A stretch of DNA of 14,130 bases from CAZMXI01 sp964570205. Lineage in GTDB: Bacteria > Planctomycetota > Phycisphaerae > Tepidisphaerales > Tepidisphaeraceae. This document shows positions 6,336 through 13,788 of the stretch, in pieces. The notes below the pieces were generated by a model. It saw only the letters and a list, made by a program, of their open reading frames with translations. It was not told where the DNA came from and ran no database searches. The stretch lies in contig CAZMXI010000131.1 in the NCBI GenBank assembly GCA_964570205.1, positions 1 to 14,130 of the forward strand, in the 5' to 3' direction. Each line of letters starts with the position of its first letter. Position 1 is the first letter of the stretch. A program made the translations under genes and the position numbers.

Positions 6336-7883
6336 GTGAACGCAGAACAGACTCCGCCGATGGGGCGCGGGCGGGCATTACCCAAGCGCACCCTTTCCAG
6401 TCCATTGGACAGCGTCGACAACCTGGCCCCCGATTCCGCGATTGATCGGATTGTCCTCGATCACCTTCAAAGACTGCGCATCCAGCCCGCGAGCATCTGC
6501 TCGGACGCCGTCTTTGTCCGCCGCGCTTTCCTTGATGTGATCGGCACCCTCCCAACAGCGCATGAAGCGAGACAGTTCCTGCTGAATCGCGACCTCGGCA
6601 AACGCCGCGCGCTGATCGATTCCCTGCTCGAACGGGGTGAATTCGCTGATTATTGGACGATGAAGTGGTGCGACCTGCTTCGGGTCAAGTCCGAGTTCCC
6701 CATCAACCTCTGGCCCAACGCGGTGCAGGCGTACCATCGCTGGATTCGCGACTCGATCAAGACCAACAAGCCCTACGACCGGTTCGCTCGCGAACTTCTT
6801 ACCTCCAGCGGCAGCAATTTCCGCGCGCCCCCCGCCAATTTCTACCGCGCCGTCCAGGGCCGCGAACCTCAGACGATTGCCCAGGCCGTTGCTCTGACTT
6901 TCATGGGAACCCGGGCGGAAACCTGGCCCAAACCGCAACTGGCGGGCATGGCGGCCTTCTTCTCTCGCCTTGGCTTCAAGTCCACCGGCGAATGGAAGGA
7001 AGAAATCGTCCACTTCGACACGACCACTCCCGTGCGGCCGGCCACCTTCCCCGATGGCACACCGGCTCACATCTCACCGGAGCAGGATCCACGTGTGGTT
7101 TTCGCCAACTGGCTCCTTGCGCCCGGAAACCCGTGGTTTGCGCGGAACATGGCCAATCGCATCTGGTCCTGGCTCCTGGGCCGCGGAATCGTCCATGAGC
7201 CGGACGACATTCGCCCCGACAACCCCCCTCGCGTTCCGGAACTGCTGCAGCTTCTTGAGCGCGAGCTCGTCGCCGGCCGTTACGACCTCAAGCGGGTCTT
7301 CCGTTTGATCCTGAATTCCGGCGCCTACCAGCTTTCGTGCATCCCGAGGACTCGCCATCCCGATGCCGAGGCGAACTTCGCGCATTATCGGGTCCGCCGC
7401 CTGGAGGCCGAAGTGTTGATTGACGCCCTCTGTCAGATCACCGGCACCACCGAGAAGTACTCCAGCCCCATCCCCGAGCCCTTCACCTTCATCCCCGAAG
7501 AGCAGCGATCCATCGCGCTGGCCGATGGCAGCATCACCAGTTCGTTCCTGGAGATGTTCGGCCGGCCGGCGCGCGACACCGGGCTGGAGTCGGAACGCAA
7601 CAACCGGCCATCGCCGGCACAGCGGCTGCACCTGCTCAACTCAAGCCACATCCAGCGCAAGATCGAACAGGGCGTGAAGCTTCGCGCTCTTCTGCAATTG
7701 CGGGGCGCGCCGGGCGAGGTGATCTCCAATCTCTATCTGACAATCCTCTCCCGCTTCCCGACCGCCCAGGAACTGAGGACCATCGCACAATACACCCAGC
7801 CCGCAGCCGGCAAGGCGCGGGAGTCCCTCCTCGACGTCACATGGGCCCTGATCAACAGCGCGGAGTTCCTGTGCCGACACTGA
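6336..7883 (+). CDS. Compact DUF1549-DUF1553 protein lacking haem motifs
   Basis: I place the start at GTG 6336 because GGAGGAA (6323-6329) lies 6 bases upstream; the in-frame ATG at 6321 has no Shine-Dalgarno. This gives 515 residues. DUF1549 covers about 30-215, with the hallmark FVRRAFLDVIGTLP (60-73) and WIRDSIKTNKPYDRFARELL. DUF1553 runs from about 250 to the end, with VVFANWLLAPGNPWFARNMA, NRIWSWLLGRGIVHEPDDIR and the conserved NGxx-like C-terminal region replaced by LLNSSHIQRKI. Typical relatives are 700-1000 residues, carry a signal peptide and a CxxCH in an N-terminal cytochrome domain and again within DUF1549 (CAQCHDHP). Here neither CxxCH exists; the equivalent segment reads FMGTRAETWPKPQL then AGMAAFFS (189-210). 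No signal peptide is seen. The biochemical function of this family is unknown. It sits between a hydrolase and its usual partner, a DUF1501 gene. Confidence 0.85.
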   Translation: MNAEQTPPMGRGRALPKRTLSSPLDSVDNLAPDSAIDRIVLDHLQRLRIQPASICSDAVFVRRAFLDVIGTLPTAHEARQFLLNRDLGKRRALIDSLLERGEFADYWTMKWCDLLRVKSEFPINLWPNAVQAYHRWIRDSIKTNKPYDRFARELLTSSGSNFRAPPANFYRAVQGREPQTIAQAVALTFMGTRAETWPKPQLAGMAAFFSRLGFKSTGEWKEEIVHFDTTTPVRPATFPDGTPAHISPEQDPRVVFANWLLAPGNPWFARNMANRIWSWLLGRGIVHEPDDIRPDNPPRVPELLQLLERELVAGRYDLKRVFRLILNSGAYQLSCIPRTRHPDAEANFAHYRVRRLEAEVLIDALCQITGTTEKYSSPIPEPFTFIPEEQRSIALADGSITSSFLEMFGRPARDTGLESERNNRPSPAQRLHLLNSSHIQRKIEQGVKLRALLQLRGAPGEVISNLYLTILSRFPTAQELRTIAQYTQPAAGKARESLLDVTWALINSAEFLCRH

Positions 7884-7909
7884 CCCCCGACAACAAGTAA
7901 GGTGCGAAC

Positions 7910-9235
7910 ATGACCATCCCATCGACGATATCGCGGCGAGAGGCCATGCGACGAAGCCTTGCAGGCGCAGCCGGGCTGCTTCTGGCCGACCACATGTACG
8001 CGCCCGCCCTCGGCGCTGCGCCGGCCGCCAAGGCCAGAGCCGTCATCCAGATCTGGATGTGGGGCGGTCCGTCGCATCTGGACACCTTTGATCCCAAGCC
8101 CAATGCCGGTCCGGACTACTGCGGACCATTGAACAAGTCCATCGCCACGAACATCGACGGAATGCAGATCGGCGAGCTTTTGCCGCTGCTGGCCAAGCAG
8201 GCCGACAAGTACTCCATCGTCCGCAGCATGACGCACGGCGTGAACGCCCACGAGACGGCAGCTTACGAAGTGCAGACCGGCCGCAAGCCGGGCGGCGGCC
8301 TGGTCTATCCTTCCGTCGGCGCCGTGGTTTCGCTGTTCAAAGGTCACCAGGCCGGTTACGCAGGACTGATCCCGCCCTACATTGTGCTCACCGAGTTGCA
8401 GGGCCGATTCAGCGAGGCCGGCTTCCTGGGCTCGCGCTGCAAGCCCTTCGCAACCGGCGGCGATCCCGGGCAGGCGCGATTCGTCGTCGAAGGCGTCGTC
8501 GCCCAGAACGTCACCGACGAGCGACAACGCGCCCGTCGCCAGCTCCTTCATAATCTTGACGCCCTCGGCTCGGCCCTTCACGGGAATCCTGAAATCGACG
8601 CGCTCGAACAGGGAGAGAAACAGGCCTATGACCTGATCCTCGGCGATGCCGGCAAGGTCTTCGACCTCTCTCAGGAGAAGGATGACGTCCGGGACCTCTA
8701 CGGCCGCAACACATTCGGCCAGTCCTGCCTGATGGCGCGACGGCTGATCGAGCGAGGCGTCCCCTATGTCACCATCAACTCCAAGGGATGGGATACCCAC
8801 AAGCAACACTTCCAGACCATGCGCCGCAGGCTCCCTGAGGTGGATCGCGGCATGGCCGCTCTGTTCGCCGACCTCTCTCAGCGCGGATTGCTCGACAGCA
8901 CCATCGTCTGGTGGAGCGGCGAGTTCGGTCGAACGCCCAAGGTGCAATGGGAGGCGCCATGGAACGGCGGACGCGGCCACTACGGCCAGGTCTTCTCGGC
9001 GGTTCTGGCCGGCGGCGGCTTCAAGGGCGGACGCATCGTCGGCGCCTCCGACGACAAGGGCGAAACGGTCAAGGACCGGCCGGTCTATCCCTGTGATCTG
9101 ATCGGCAGCATGTATGCCCTGCTCGGCATCGACCCGACGGCCAGGCTGCCCCACCCGCAGAATCGGATCGTCCATGCGCTGCCCACGGCGGCCGAGGACG
9201 TGAAGATGGCCGGCATTCTCAAGGAAATCATGTGA
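7910..9235 (+). CDS. DUF1501 protein with Tat signal peptide
   Basis: The 441-residue protein starts at ATG 7910, with AAGGTG 5 bases upstream. Residues 8-35 form a twin-arginine type signal (SRREAMRRSLAGAAGLLL), standard for DUF1501, so it is probably exported folded. Family hallmarks are IWMWGGPSHLDTFDPKP (48-64), WDTHKQHF (294-301) and WWSGEFGRTP (334-343). DUF1501 is structurally related to the alkaline phosphatase/sulfatase superfamily, but no reaction has been shown for it to my knowledge. In planctomycetes DUF1501 genes usually lie beside DUF1549/DUF1553 genes, as here (26 bases after). Length is normal for the family and no domain is missing. Confidence 0.9.
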   Translation: MTIPSTISRREAMRRSLAGAAGLLLADHMYAPALGAAPAAKARAVIQIWMWGGPSHLDTFDPKPNAGPDYCGPLNKSIATNIDGMQIGELLPLLAKQADKYSIVRSMTHGVNAHETAAYEVQTGRKPGGGLVYPSVGAVVSLFKGHQAGYAGLIPPYIVLTELQGRFSEAGFLGSRCKPFATGGDPGQARFVVEGVVAQNVTDERQRARRQLLHNLDALGSALHGNPEIDALEQGEKQAYDLILGDAGKVFDLSQEKDDVRDLYGRNTFGQSCLMARRLIERGVPYVTINSKGWDTHKQHFQTMRRRLPEVDRGMAALFADLSQRGLLDSTIVWWSGEFGRTPKVQWEAPWNGGRGHYGQVFSAVLAGGGFKGGRIVGASDDKGETVKDRPVYPCDLIGSMYALLGIDPTARLPHPQNRIVHALPTAAEDVKMAGILKEIM

Positions 9236-9251
9236 CCTGTCGGAGCTTCCT

Positions 9252-11507
9252 ATGAAATCCTCCCGTTGGCACGCGATCCTTGCCCTGGTGTGCCTTCTGG
9301 CAACCGCGCCGGCGGCATGGCCCCAACAGAACCAGCCGCGCATCGGCTACGTCTTCCCGGCCGGCGGCCGGCAAGGCACGACATTCCGCCTTACCGTGGG
9401 CGGCCAGTACCTCAACGGCGTCAGCGCAGCGCATCTGTCGGGCAAGGGCGTGCAGGCCAGGATCATTGAGCACATCAAGCCGCTGACGCCCAAGGAGTTC
9501 AACCTGCTCCGCGACAGGCTCAAGGAACTGCAGGATCGCAAGCTGGCGGCCAACCGGCCCCTCCGCCCCGCTCCCGGCGAGGTTCGACCGGACACAAGAC
9601 CCACTTGGACGGCCGAGCATGAGAAGGAGCTCGCCGAGATCCGTGTGAAACTCGCCAGGTACATCCGCAAGCCGAGCAGCCCCGCCATCGCCGAGACCGT
9701 CACCGTTGAAGTGACCATCGCCGCCAATGCCGAGCCAGGCCAGCGCGACATGCGACTGGAAGCCTCTTCTCGCCTGACCAATCCTCTCACCTTCTGTGTC
9801 GGCCAACTCGCAGAGTTTGTCGAGAAGGAACCCCGGGCCAGCGCCGCCCCCGCGGAAATGCCGATCACCCTCCCCGCGGTGGCCAATGGACAGATCATGC
9901 CCGGCGATGTCGACCGGTTCCGCTTCAAAGCCCGCAAGGGCCAACGCATCGTCGCCGCGACCGGAGCGCGGTCGCTCATACCCTACCTGGCCGATGCAGT
10001 CCCCGGCTGGTTTCAGGCCACGCTTGCCCTGTACGATGCGCAAGGCCGCGAAGTCGCTTTCGCCGATGACTACCGCTTCAATCCCGATCCGGTCCTCTGC
10101 TGCCTGATCCCCGCCGATGGCGAATATATCCTCGAAATCACGGATGCGATCTACCGTGGTCGGGAGGATTTCGTCTACCGCGCCGTCGTGGGTGAATTGC
10201 CTTTCATCACCAGCATTTTCCCCCTGGGCGGCACGGCCGGCGCCACGGCCACAGTGCAACTCAAAGGCTGGAACCTGCCCACCGCCAGCATCCTGTGGGA
10301 CAGAAGGGAAGTCCCGCCGGGGCTCGATACGCTGTTTGCCCGCAGTGGCCGGCTGCTCTCCAACAGCGTGCCCTTTGCTCTGGACAACCTCCCGGAGAGC
10401 CTGGAGAAGGAGCCCAACCAGCAAATCAACGATGCGCATTCGGTGACCCTGCCGCTCATCCTCAACGGGCGCATCAACCCGCCCGGCGATGTGGATGTCT
10501 TCTGTTTCGAGGGCCGGGCCGGCCAGGAAATCGTCGCCGAGGTGAACGCCCGCCGCCTGGGCTCTCCGCTCGATTCGCTGCTGCGCCTCACCGACGCCTC
10601 CGGCCGACAACTTGCCATCAACGACGACCATGAAGACAAGGGAGCCGCCCTGTTGACCCACCACGCCGATTCGCTGCTCCGTTTCAAGCTCCCCGGCGAC
10701 GGCGCCTATTGCATCGCCTTGACTGATGCGCAGGGACAGGGCGGCGGCGAACATGGCTACCGCCTCCGGATCAGTGAGCCTCGGCCCGACTACGAATTGC
10801 GAATTGTGCCGTCGAGCATCAGTTCGCGCGGCGGAACCAACGAGCCGTTGACCGTGTATGCCCTCCGAAAAGACGGCTTCGCCGGCGACATCACGCTGTC
10901 GCTCAAGGATGCGCCGCCCGGCTTCACGCTCAGCGGAAACCGCGTGCCAGCGGGCCAGGACCGCATCCGCCTGACGCTGGCTGTTCCCCCCAAAGCCACG
11001 GCGCAGCCCATCCCCCTTCGCATCGAGGGCATGGCGACCGCTCAGAACCGCCGGATCATCCGTCCCGCCGTGCCCGCTGAGGACATGATGCAGGCCTTCG
11101 CCTATCGCCACCTGGTTCCCGCCCGGGACCTGCTGGTTGCCGTGTCCGGACGTTCGATGTCCAGAACGCCCATGCGCATTCTCAGCGATACGCCCCTGGA
11201 CATTCCCGCCAACGGCACGGCCACCCTGCGCGTTGCGATTCCAGCCTCGATGTCAGCCGGGAAGGTCGAGCTTGAGCTGAACGAGCCCCACGAGGGCCTG
11301 AGCATTCGCCGCGTCGTGGCAGGCCGCGGCCGCGCTGACGTCGTCCTTCAAGCCGACTCCGCCAAAGCAAAACCCGGTCTGGCTGGCAACCTCGTGTTCG
11401 ATGTGTTCTTCGAAAGACCCGCGGCGGCGGACAGGCCCCAGGCCAATCGCCGCCGCAGTCCCGTCGGCACATTGCCGGCCGTTGCGTTCAGGATCGTCGC
11501 GCCTTGA
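9252..11507 (+). CDS. Secreted protein with TIG-like and two PPC domains
   Basis: The 751-residue protein starts at ATG 9252 with GGAG 6 bases upstream. Signal peptide is at about 1-24 (AILALVCLLATAPAAWP). A TIG/IPT-like strand pattern (GYVFPAGGRQGTTFRLTVGG, about 30-65) is interrupted by a charged helical segment (78-140, rich in Lys, Arg and Glu) before it resumes (EVTIAANAEPGQRDMRL). PPC domain 1 covers about 188-312 (PGDVDRFRFKARKGQRIV), a second TIG-like domain 314-355 (FITSIFPLGGTAGATATVQL), PPC domain 2 about 384-516 (GDVDVFCFEGRAGQEIVAEV). The last 235 residues are beta-rich and unrecognised. Such proteins commonly follow DUF1501 genes in planctomycetes and may bind or scaffold surface components. 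Its stop faces the tetR-like gene tail to tail, 24 bases away, with no hairpin visible between them. Confidence 0.82.
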   Translation: MKSSRWHAILALVCLLATAPAAWPQQNQPRIGYVFPAGGRQGTTFRLTVGGQYLNGVSAAHLSGKGVQARIIEHIKPLTPKEFNLLRDRLKELQDRKLAANRPLRPAPGEVRPDTRPTWTAEHEKELAEIRVKLARYIRKPSSPAIAETVTVEVTIAANAEPGQRDMRLEASSRLTNPLTFCVGQLAEFVEKEPRASAAPAEMPITLPAVANGQIMPGDVDRFRFKARKGQRIVAATGARSLIPYLADAVPGWFQATLALYDAQGREVAFADDYRFNPDPVLCCLIPADGEYILEITDAIYRGREDFVYRAVVGELPFITSIFPLGGTAGATATVQLKGWNLPTASILWDRREVPPGLDTLFARSGRLLSNSVPFALDNLPESLEKEPNQQINDAHSVTLPLILNGRINPPGDVDVFCFEGRAGQEIVAEVNARRLGSPLDSLLRLTDASGRQLAINDDHEDKGAALLTHHADSLLRFKLPGDGAYCIALTDAQGQGGGEHGYRLRISEPRPDYELRIVPSSISSRGGTNEPLTVYALRKDGFAGDITLSLKDAPPGFTLSGNRVPAGQDRIRLTLAVPPKATAQPIPLRIEGMATAQNRRIIRPAVPAEDMMQAFAYRHLVPARDLLVAVSGRSMSRTPMRILSDTPLDIPANGTATLRVAIPASMSAGKVELELNEPHEGLSIRRVVAGRGRADVVLQADSAKAKPGLAGNLVFDVFFERPAAADRPQANRRRSPVGTLPAVAFRIVAP

Positions 11508-11531
11508 TCCTCCGCTTGGTCTAAGAATGCC

Positions 11532-12236
11532 CTATCGCGAGCACGAACGGCCGACGGATCTGCCCGTCCGGCCCTTTCGCGCTCCCTCCCTGCCTGACGA
11601 CATCAGACGAATGCGCATGGCGCGCAGCCCGGCCAGCGAGAACTCCAGGATATGCGCCACCAGCTCCGCGCTGTCCTTGTCCCGCAACAGGTGCGGATGC
11701 AGCCTGCGGACAAGCTCCCGCTGATACAGGTACAGAAAGCATTGTGCTCCGATGCTCAGCGACGCCCGCACCACCTGTTCATCGGCTGCGCGAGGCCCGA
11801 GAATGTCGCGCACGATCCTGTTCATCGAGTCGGCCCGTGGGCGAATCAGTTCCTCCATCACGGCATCCAAAGCCGCCGTGGGCTGGGAGAACTCGCGCGC
11901 CAGCAGTGTGGCGCACCACATGGGACGAGACGGCGCGTGCAGGTCGTTGATCAGATTCGCGATGTGCGCGCGAAGGCGGTCCTCCGCACAGCCGGCCTGT
12001 CTCTCCGCCGTTGAGGCAACCGGCGTCAGGCTGAGGGCATGCCGAATCACGGCGGCGTACAGCTCTATCTTGTCGCGGAAGTGATAATGGACGGCGGCCA
12101 TGTTCGCGCCGGCGCGATCCGTAATCTCTTTGATGGTGGCCGCGTGAAGGCCCCGCTCGGCAAACACCTCGCCCGCGGCGTCGATCAATCGTCGACACGT
12201 CTCCTGAGCGGCGGCGTTGTGCTTCACGTTGGCCAT
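11532..12236 (-). CDS. TetR/AcrR-family transcriptional repressor, CecR-like
   Basis: I start the 234-residue protein at ATG 12236 because GAGGAGG lies directly upstream; in-frame earlier starts exist at ATG 12266/12263 and TTG 12290. The TetR DNA-binding domain occupies residues 10-60 with helix-turn-helix ATIKEITDRAGANMAAVHYH (33-52) followed by FRDKIELYAAVI. The ligand-binding part (about 85-200: ATLLAREFSQPTAALDAVM, IRPRADSMNRIV, GAQCFLYLYQRELVRRL) resembles the CecR/YbiH C-terminal domain. The last 20 or so residues are unusually rich in Arg and Ser. It is divergent from an RND efflux operon and so most likely represses it, and itself, until an inducing compound binds. The ligand is unknown. 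Confidence 0.88.
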   Translation of the reverse strand: MANVKHNAAAQETCRRLIDAAGEVFAERGLHAATIKEITDRAGANMAAVHYHFRDKIELYAAVIRHALSLTPVASTAERQAGCAEDRLRAHIANLINDLHAPSRPMWCATLLAREFSQPTAALDAVMEELIRPRADSMNRIVRDILGPRAADEQVVRASLSIGAQCFLYLYQRELVRRLHPHLLRDKDSAELVAHILEFSLAGLRAMRIRLMSSGREGARKGRTGRSVGRSCSR

Positions 12237-12280
12237 GGCCTCCTCGATGGATAACGACCCCATCATACCTTGTCGCCCTG

Positions 12281-12308
12281 GATTATTCAAATTTCCATTT
12301 GACTATTC
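12281..12308. promoter_or_regulatory. 28-bp imperfect palindrome, candidate TetR-type operator
   Basis: The left arm GATTATTCAAAT (12281-12292) and right arm ATTTGACTATTC (12297-12308) surround a TTCC spacer; 10 of 12 arm positions pair. Size and symmetry suit a TetR-family dimer or pair of dimers. It lies 45-72 bases upstream of the chosen repressor start, within the repressor's own 5' region. Confidence 0.55.
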
Positions 12309-12353
12309 TGTTGACTTTCACCTCTTATAAATTAAACTCCGCGTTGAATAATC
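12299..12353. promoter_or_regulatory. AT-rich divergent promoter region with further half-sites
   Basis: TTGACT occurs at 12299-12304 and 12311-12316, 12 bases apart, and TTGAATAATC (12344-12353) is the exact reverse complement of GATTATTCAA in the palindrome at 12281. A TATAAA box is at 12326-12331. The region is much richer in A/T than its surroundings, as expected for promoters. The spacing from either TTGACT to TATAAA (9 or 21 bases) is not canonical, so I do not fix exact -35 and -10 boxes. Confidence 0.45.
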
Positions 12354-12462
12354 GTCCTGAAAGCCGACCCGGAGCATCTTCCGGGCCGCAAGATCGGCAT
12401 GCCTCCCGGCGGCCCGGATTGGAACCGGCCCCCTTCCGCCTGCCGAGAATTGGAGCACCGTC

Positions 12463-13776
12463 ATGAAACGACACCCGTGGAAAGGCATCGTGGTCGCGGC
12501 CACCCTGGCGTGCCCTCTGATCGCCGGCTGCGACCGCAAAACAACCCCGCCCCCGCCACAGGTCGCCGAAGTGGCCGTGATCACGGTCCGCCCCGAGAGA
12601 ATCGTGCTGACCACCGAACTGCCCGGACGCACCTCGGGCTACCTCGTGTCGGAAATCAGACCCCAGGTCACCGGGCTCATCCAGAAGCGACTGTTTGTGG
12701 AAGGCTCCGACGTGAAGGCCGGCGACGTGCTCTACCAGATCGACCCGGCGCCCTTCCAGGCGGCCCGCGACAGCGCCGCGGCCAATGTGGACGCGGCAAA
12801 AAAAGCCGCCGATCGCGCTCGGGCCGCCGTGGGAGCGAGCAGCGCCGGCGTCGCCCGGCAGGAAGCGACGGTGGCGCTCGCCAAGACCAACCGCCAGCGG
12901 TTTGAAGAACTCTTCAAGGAAAAAGCCGTTTCCGCCAGCGAGCGAGACCAGGCCGTCACCGAGGCCGACGTCGCCACCGCGACATTGAAGGCGGCCGAAG
13001 CACAGGTTGCCAGCGACCGGGCGGCTGTGGCGGCGGCCGAGGCAACCATCAAACAGGCCGAGGCCGCCCTGGAAACAACGAAGATCAACCTTGGCTACAC
13101 CCGGATCACCGCGCCCATCTCCGGACGCATCGGCCGGTCCAATGTGACCGAGGGGGCCCTGGTCGCCGCCTACCAGGCCGTCCTGGCCACCATTCAGCAA
13201 CTCGACCCCATCTACGTGGATGTGCCTCAGTCCACGCGCGAGTTGACGCGGCTCCGCCAGGCGCTCGAAAACGGCCGCCTCAGCCGCAACGGCACTGACC
13301 AGAATCAGGTCAAACTCGTGCTTGAGGATGGCACGCCATACCCCCACGAGGCAACGCTCAAGTTCCGCGATGTCACCGTCGATCCGACCACGGGCTCGGT
13401 GATCCTGCGGATCGTCGCCAAGAACCCGGACCGCGTCCTCCTGCCCGGCATGTTCGTGCGGGCCATCGTTGAAGAAGGTGTCAACGAGCAGGCGATCCTC
13501 ATTCCGCAGCAGGCGATGTCTCGCGACCCGAAAGGCAATCCCCTGGCGATGGTCGTCGATGCCGACGGAAAGGTCCAGATGCGCCGCCTCGTGGCCGATC
13601 GCGCCTTTGGCGATCGGTGGCTCGTCCTGTCGGGCCTCGCGCCGGGCGACCGGGTCATTGTCGAGGGCGTCCAGCGAGCCCGGCCTGGCGCCTCGGTGAA
13701 GGTCGTTCCCTTCGGCGCCGGCGGGCGCCCGACCGAATCCGCGAACACAACCCAGCCCGCTTCGAGTCCGAACTGA
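12463..13776 (+). CDS. RND efflux membrane fusion lipoprotein (AcrA/MexA-like)
   Basis: The 437-residue protein starts at ATG 12463 with GGAG 7 bases upstream. A lipoprotein signal ends in LIAGC (Cys23); Asp follows the Cys, which in enterobacteria retains lipoproteins in the inner membrane, as suits this adaptor. Residues 62-95 (EIRPQVTGLIQKRLFVEG, GDVLYQIDPAPF) form the first half of a lipoyl domain; residues 98-207 are an Ala-rich coiled-coil hairpin; ITAPISGRIGRSNVTEGALV (215-234) closes the lipoyl domain; then come beta-barrel and membrane-proximal parts to about 410, and a Ser/Pro/Thr-rich tail. Partners are the RND pump gene 12 bases downstream and an outer-membrane channel not in the window. 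Regulation by the divergent TetR-like protein is likely. Confidence 0.93.
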   Translation: MKRHPWKGIVVAATLACPLIAGCDRKTTPPPPQVAEVAVITVRPERIVLTTELPGRTSGYLVSEIRPQVTGLIQKRLFVEGSDVKAGDVLYQIDPAPFQAARDSAAANVDAAKKAADRARAAVGASSAGVARQEATVALAKTNRQRFEELFKEKAVSASERDQAVTEADVATATLKAAEAQVASDRAAVAAAEATIKQAEAALETTKINLGYTRITAPISGRIGRSNVTEGALVAAYQAVLATIQQLDPIYVDVPQSTRELTRLRQALENGRLSRNGTDQNQVKLVLEDGTPYPHEATLKFRDVTVDPTTGSVILRIVAKNPDRVLLPGMFVRAIVEEGVNEQAILIPQQAMSRDPKGNPLAMVVDADGKVQMRRLVADRAFGDRWLVLSGLAPGDRVIVEGVQRARPGASVKVVPFGAGGRPTESANTTQPASSPN

Positions 13777-13788
13777 CGAGGGTGCTTC

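Noticed and set aside
7733..9343. 536-codon open frame on the minus strand
   Set aside because: It is antisense to the DUF1501 gene and parts of both neighbours; composition is typical of a shadow frame.
9228..11111. 627-codon open frame on the minus strand
   Set aside because: It is antisense to the PPC-domain gene, which has a signal peptide, Shine-Dalgarno and recognisable domains.
11508..11531. Possible shared terminator between the convergent PPC and TetR-like genes
   Set aside because: The 24 bases contain no inverted repeat or T tract that would support one.
12368..12385. CCCGGA/TCCGGG hairpin in the leader of the fusion-protein gene
   Set aside because: A 6-bp stem is common in GC-rich DNA, and there is no T run or attenuation structure around it.
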